From positions 1 to 16,277 of the forward strand of contig CAZCPY010000071.1 in assembly GCA_964499865.1 (NCBI GenBank): a stretch of 16,277 nucleotides of DNA, in the 5' to 3' direction. Source of the DNA: JANOGU01 sp964499865. Its GTDB lineage: Bacteria; Pseudomonadota; Alphaproteobacteria; Rhodobacterales; Rhodobacteraceae. The number at the start of each line of letters is the position of its first letter. Position 1 is the first letter of the stretch. The position numbers and the translations under genes are program-made. Below are positions 14,000 to 16,277 of this stretch, piece by piece. The notes under the pieces are model-generated. The model worked only from the letters and a program-made list of their open reading frames with translations. It had not been told where the DNA came from and ran no database searches.

Positions 14000-15228
14000 C
14001 AGAAGCGCTGGTCGTCGGCGCAGGCCCGGCGGGGCTGATGGCGGCGGAGGTGCTGGCGACGGCGGGCCTGCGCGTCACGCTGGCCGAGGCGATGCCCTCG
14101 CCCGGGCGCAAGTTCCTGATGGCGGGCAAGTCGGGGCTGAACATCACCCATGACGGAGCGGCTGGCGGGCCCGGCTTTGCCTCGGCCTATGACCCGCCCG
14201 GCTGGCTGGACCCGATGCTGGCGGCCTTCGGACCTGCCGAGGTCAAGGCCTGGGCGCGCGGGCTGGGGCAGGAGGTGTTCACCGGCTCGTCCGGCCGGGT
14301 GTTCCCGGTGGCGATGAAGGGCTCGCCGCTGCTGCGGGCCTGGCTGGCGCGGCTGGGGTCGCTGGGGGTGGACCTGCGCCGCCGCTGGCGCTGGCTGGGG
14401 GCGGAGGGCGGCGTGCACCGCCTTGCCACGCCCGAGGGGCCGCGGCGGGTGGCGCCCGTGGTGGCGGTGCTGGCGCTTGGCGGGGCAAGCTGGGCGCGGC
14501 TGGGGTCGGATGGCGCCTGGGCTGCGCTGCTGGCGGCAGCGGGCGTGGGGCTGGCGCCCTTCGCGCCCGCCAACATGGGCTTTGCGGTGGACTGGTCGCC
14601 CCTCATGGCCGTGCATTTCGGCATGCCGGTCAAGGGCGCCGCCCTGTGCCTGCCGGATGGCAGGCGGGAACGGGGGGAGTTCGTCGTCTCGGCCCGCGGG
14701 CTGGAGGGCGGCGGCGTCTATGCCGTCTCCCGCGCCCTGCGGCTGGGGGCGGCGCTGCGGCTGGACCTGTTTCCTGACCTTGAGACCCAGGCTGTGGCCG
14801 CGCGGCTGGCCACCGGGCGGGTGGGCGACAGCGCGGGCAACCGGCTGCGCAAGGCGGGGCTTTCGCCGGTCGCCGTGGCGCTTGTGCAGGAATGGGGGCG
14901 GCCGCTGCCCGCCGACCCCATGGCACTGGCGGGACGGCTCAAGGCCCTGCCGGTCCCCCTGCGCGGGCCGCGCCCGATGGACGAGGCGATCTCGACCGCC
15001 GGCGGCATCAGGCGGGACGCGCTGACCGGGGGGCTCGAGATCCGGGCCCTGCCCGGCAGCTTCGCCTGCGGCGAGATGCTGGACTGGGAGGCGCCGACGG
15101 GCGGCTACCTGCTGACCGCCTGCCTTGCCACCGGCCTCTGGGCCGGGCGTCACGCCGCGGCGATGGCGCGTGTCAAGATGTTGGGGATAACCGCCGCCGC
15201 CCTGCCAGATACGGGGGCTGCGGGTTGA
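13996..15228 (+). CDS. TIGR03862 / HI0933-like FAD-dependent flavoprotein
   Basis: This 410-residue protein has an N-terminal Rossmann dinucleotide-binding motif VVGAGPAGLMAAE (6-18), the family segment GRKFLMAGKSGLNITHD (36-52), LALGGASWARLGSDG in the middle, and the C-terminal FAD-contact region GEMLDWEAPTGGYLL (359-373). This fits the TIGR03862 branch of the HI0933/BaiN-like NAD(P)/FAD-dependent oxidoreductases; its reaction is unknown. Start GTG 13996 overlaps the MscS stop (GTGA), giving the Rossmann motif its usual position close to the N terminus. The overlap implies translational coupling, although no functional link to the channel is obvious. No signal peptide or membrane helix is seen, so it is predicted cytoplasmic. 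Confidence 0.88.
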   Translation: MTEALVVGAGPAGLMAAEVLATAGLRVTLAEAMPSPGRKFLMAGKSGLNITHDGAAGGPGFASAYDPPGWLDPMLAAFGPAEVKAWARGLGQEVFTGSSGRVFPVAMKGSPLLRAWLARLGSLGVDLRRRWRWLGAEGGVHRLATPEGPRRVAPVVAVLALGGASWARLGSDGAWAALLAAAGVGLAPFAPANMGFAVDWSPLMAVHFGMPVKGAALCLPDGRRERGEFVVSARGLEGGGVYAVSRALRLGAALRLDLFPDLETQAVAARLATGRVGDSAGNRLRKAGLSPVAVALVQEWGRPLPADPMALAGRLKALPVPLRGPRPMDEAISTAGGIRRDALTGGLEIRALPGSFACGEMLDWEAPTGGYLLTACLATGLWAGRHAAAMARVKMLGITAAALPDTGAAG

Positions 15229-15277
15229 CTCTGCGGCCCCCTGCCCGGAAAGTCCGGCGGCCAGTCCCGGAACCCCG

Positions 15278-16277
15278 ATGCGCTTTACCAAGTTGCGGCT
15301 CAACGGCTTCAAGAGCTTCGTGGACCCCACGGAGATGCCGATCCACGAGGGCCTGACCGGCATCGTGGGGCCGAACGGCTGCGGCAAGTCGAACCTGCTG
15401 GAGGCGCTGCGCTGGGTGATGGGCGAAAACCGCCCGACCGCGATGCGCGGCCAGGGGATGGAGGACGTGATCTTTGCGGGTGCCGCCAGCCGCGGCGCGC
15501 GCGCCTATGCCGAGGTCGCCATCGCCATCGACAACCGCGAAAGGCTCGCCCCCGCGGGCTTCAACGACCGCGACGAGATCGAGATCGTGCGGCGGATCAC
15601 GCGCGACGCAGGAAGCGCCTTCCGCCTGGCGGGCCGGGAGGTGCGGGCGCGCGACGTGCAGCTTCTGTTCGCCGATGCCTCGACGGGTGCGCATTCGCCC
15701 GCGCTGGTGCGGCAGGGGCAGATTGCCGAACTGATCGCCGCAAAGCCCAAGGCCCGCCGCCGCGTGCTGGAGGAAGCGGCGGGGATCAGCGGGCTATATG
15801 CCCGGCGGCACGAGGCGGAACTGCGGCTTCAGGCGACCGAGGCGAACCTCGCGCGGGTGGACGACGTGCTGGACGCGCTGGCGCAGCAGCTTGTGGCGCT
15901 GGGGCGGCAGGCCAGGGCGGCGGCAAGGTTCCGCGAGATCGCGGGCGAGTTGCGGCGCGCCGAGGCGATGCTGCTGTGGCGGCGGTTCCAGGCGGCGGAC
16001 GAGGCGGTGCTGGCGGCCGAGGCCGGGATGCGCGCGCGGCTGGTGGCCGTGGGCCAGGCCGAGGCCGGGGCGCGCAAGGCCGAAGCCGCGGTGGCCGAGG
16101 CCGAGGCGGCGCTGCCACCGCGGCGCGAGGAAGAGGCGATCGCGGCCGCCGTCGTGGCCCGCGTGGCGGTCGAGGGCGAGCGTCTGGCCGAGGCCGAGGG
16201 CCGCGCCCGCGGCCGGGTCGCCGCCCTGACCGCGCGCATCGCCGAGCTGGACCGCGATGCCGCGCGCGAGGCGCAGC
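15278..16277 (+). CDS. smc: Chromosome segregation protein SMC (5' part, truncated by window end)
   Basis: The first 333 codons are present. The N terminus MRFTKLRLNGFKSFVDPTEM leads into Walker A GPNGCGKSN (31-39) and LLEALRWVMGE, then MRGQGMEDVIFAGA, VRQGQIAELIAAKPKARR (signature-proximal head segment) and LEEAAGISGLYARRHEAELR. From about residue 165 an Ala/Glu/Arg-rich coiled coil begins and continues to the window edge. SMC dimers with ScpAB organise and help segregate the chromosome. Alphaproteobacterial SMC is about 1,150 residues, so over two thirds lies outside. The gene starts 49 bases after the flavoprotein stop; the ribosome binding site is weak (CCGGAA near 15268-15273). The truncation is due to the window, not decay. 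Confidence 0.95.
   Translation, partial: MRFTKLRLNGFKSFVDPTEMPIHEGLTGIVGPNGCGKSNLLEALRWVMGENRPTAMRGQGMEDVIFAGAASRGARAYAEVAIAIDNRERLAPAGFNDRDEIEIVRRITRDAGSAFRLAGREVRARDVQLLFADASTGAHSPALVRQGQIAELIAAKPKARRRVLEEAAGISGLYARRHEAELRLQATEANLARVDDVLDALAQQLVALGRQARAAARFREIAGELRRAEAMLLWRRFQAADEAVLAAEAGMRARLVAVGQAEAGARKAEAAVAEAEAALPPRREEEAIAAAVVARVAVEGERLAEAEGRARGRVAALTARIAELDRDAAREAQ

Overview
The window is very GC-rich DNA with strong G/C third-position codon bias, closely packed genes and frequent ATGA/GTGA stop-start overlaps. This style, the SMC and TIGR03862-type flavoprotein sequences, and GC-rich palindromes carrying a GGGATAC/TTTG core between genes suggest an alphaproteobacterium, most likely Rhodobacteraceae (Paracoccus/Rhodobacter relatives). 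The taxonomic call is inference. All confident genes are on the + strand.

Layout. (1) 1-1484: the last codons of an upstream gene, then an overlapping pair of uncharacterised conserved genes: a UPF0280 (COG2122, ApbE-superfamily) protein and a DUF1185/AA_synth protein. (2) 1485-3060: no intact gene. The first part is unresolved. The second part holds a decayed remnant of a polytopic membrane protein, probably related to the FedB 'fenitrothion hydrolase' family, broken by frameshifts, an internal deletion and an inserted GC-rich hairpin repeat. (3) 3115-12492: a long same-strand gene set that reads as one functional unit. It comprises a Tat-exported branched-chain-amino-acid-type substrate-binding protein, two membrane permeases (LivH, LivM), two ATPases (LivG, LivF), and both subunits of an ATP-dependent hydantoinase/oxoprolinase (HyuA, HyuB). 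The simplest reading is uptake of a cyclic amide or related compound followed by ATP-driven ring opening in the cytoplasm; the actual substrate cannot be read from sequence. (4) 12731-16277: an MscS-type mechanosensitive channel, a TIGR03862/HI0933-like flavoprotein overlapping it by 4 bases, and the start of smc, which runs off the window end.

The most distinctive non-coding feature is that every sizeable gap in the transporter/hydantoinase set carries a palindromic repeat. Two families are visible. Family 1 (4517-4764, 10686-10795) is built as hairpin, inverted arm with GATAC/TTTG core, spacer, inverted arm, hairpin. Family 2 (2540-2590, 7468-7832, 12512-12616) is built from C-run/G-run hairpins joined by GCCCGGCCGGTC. 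At livG-livF, family 2 forms an exact two-copy 177-bp tandem duplication. These elements may tune mRNA stability or expression balance within the operon, but this is inference.

I found no tRNA, rRNA, CRISPR array, phage or intact insertion sequence, and no clear evidence of an undescribed defence or metabolic system. The items most worth following are the repeat families, the decayed membrane gene, and the UPF0280-DUF1185 pair.
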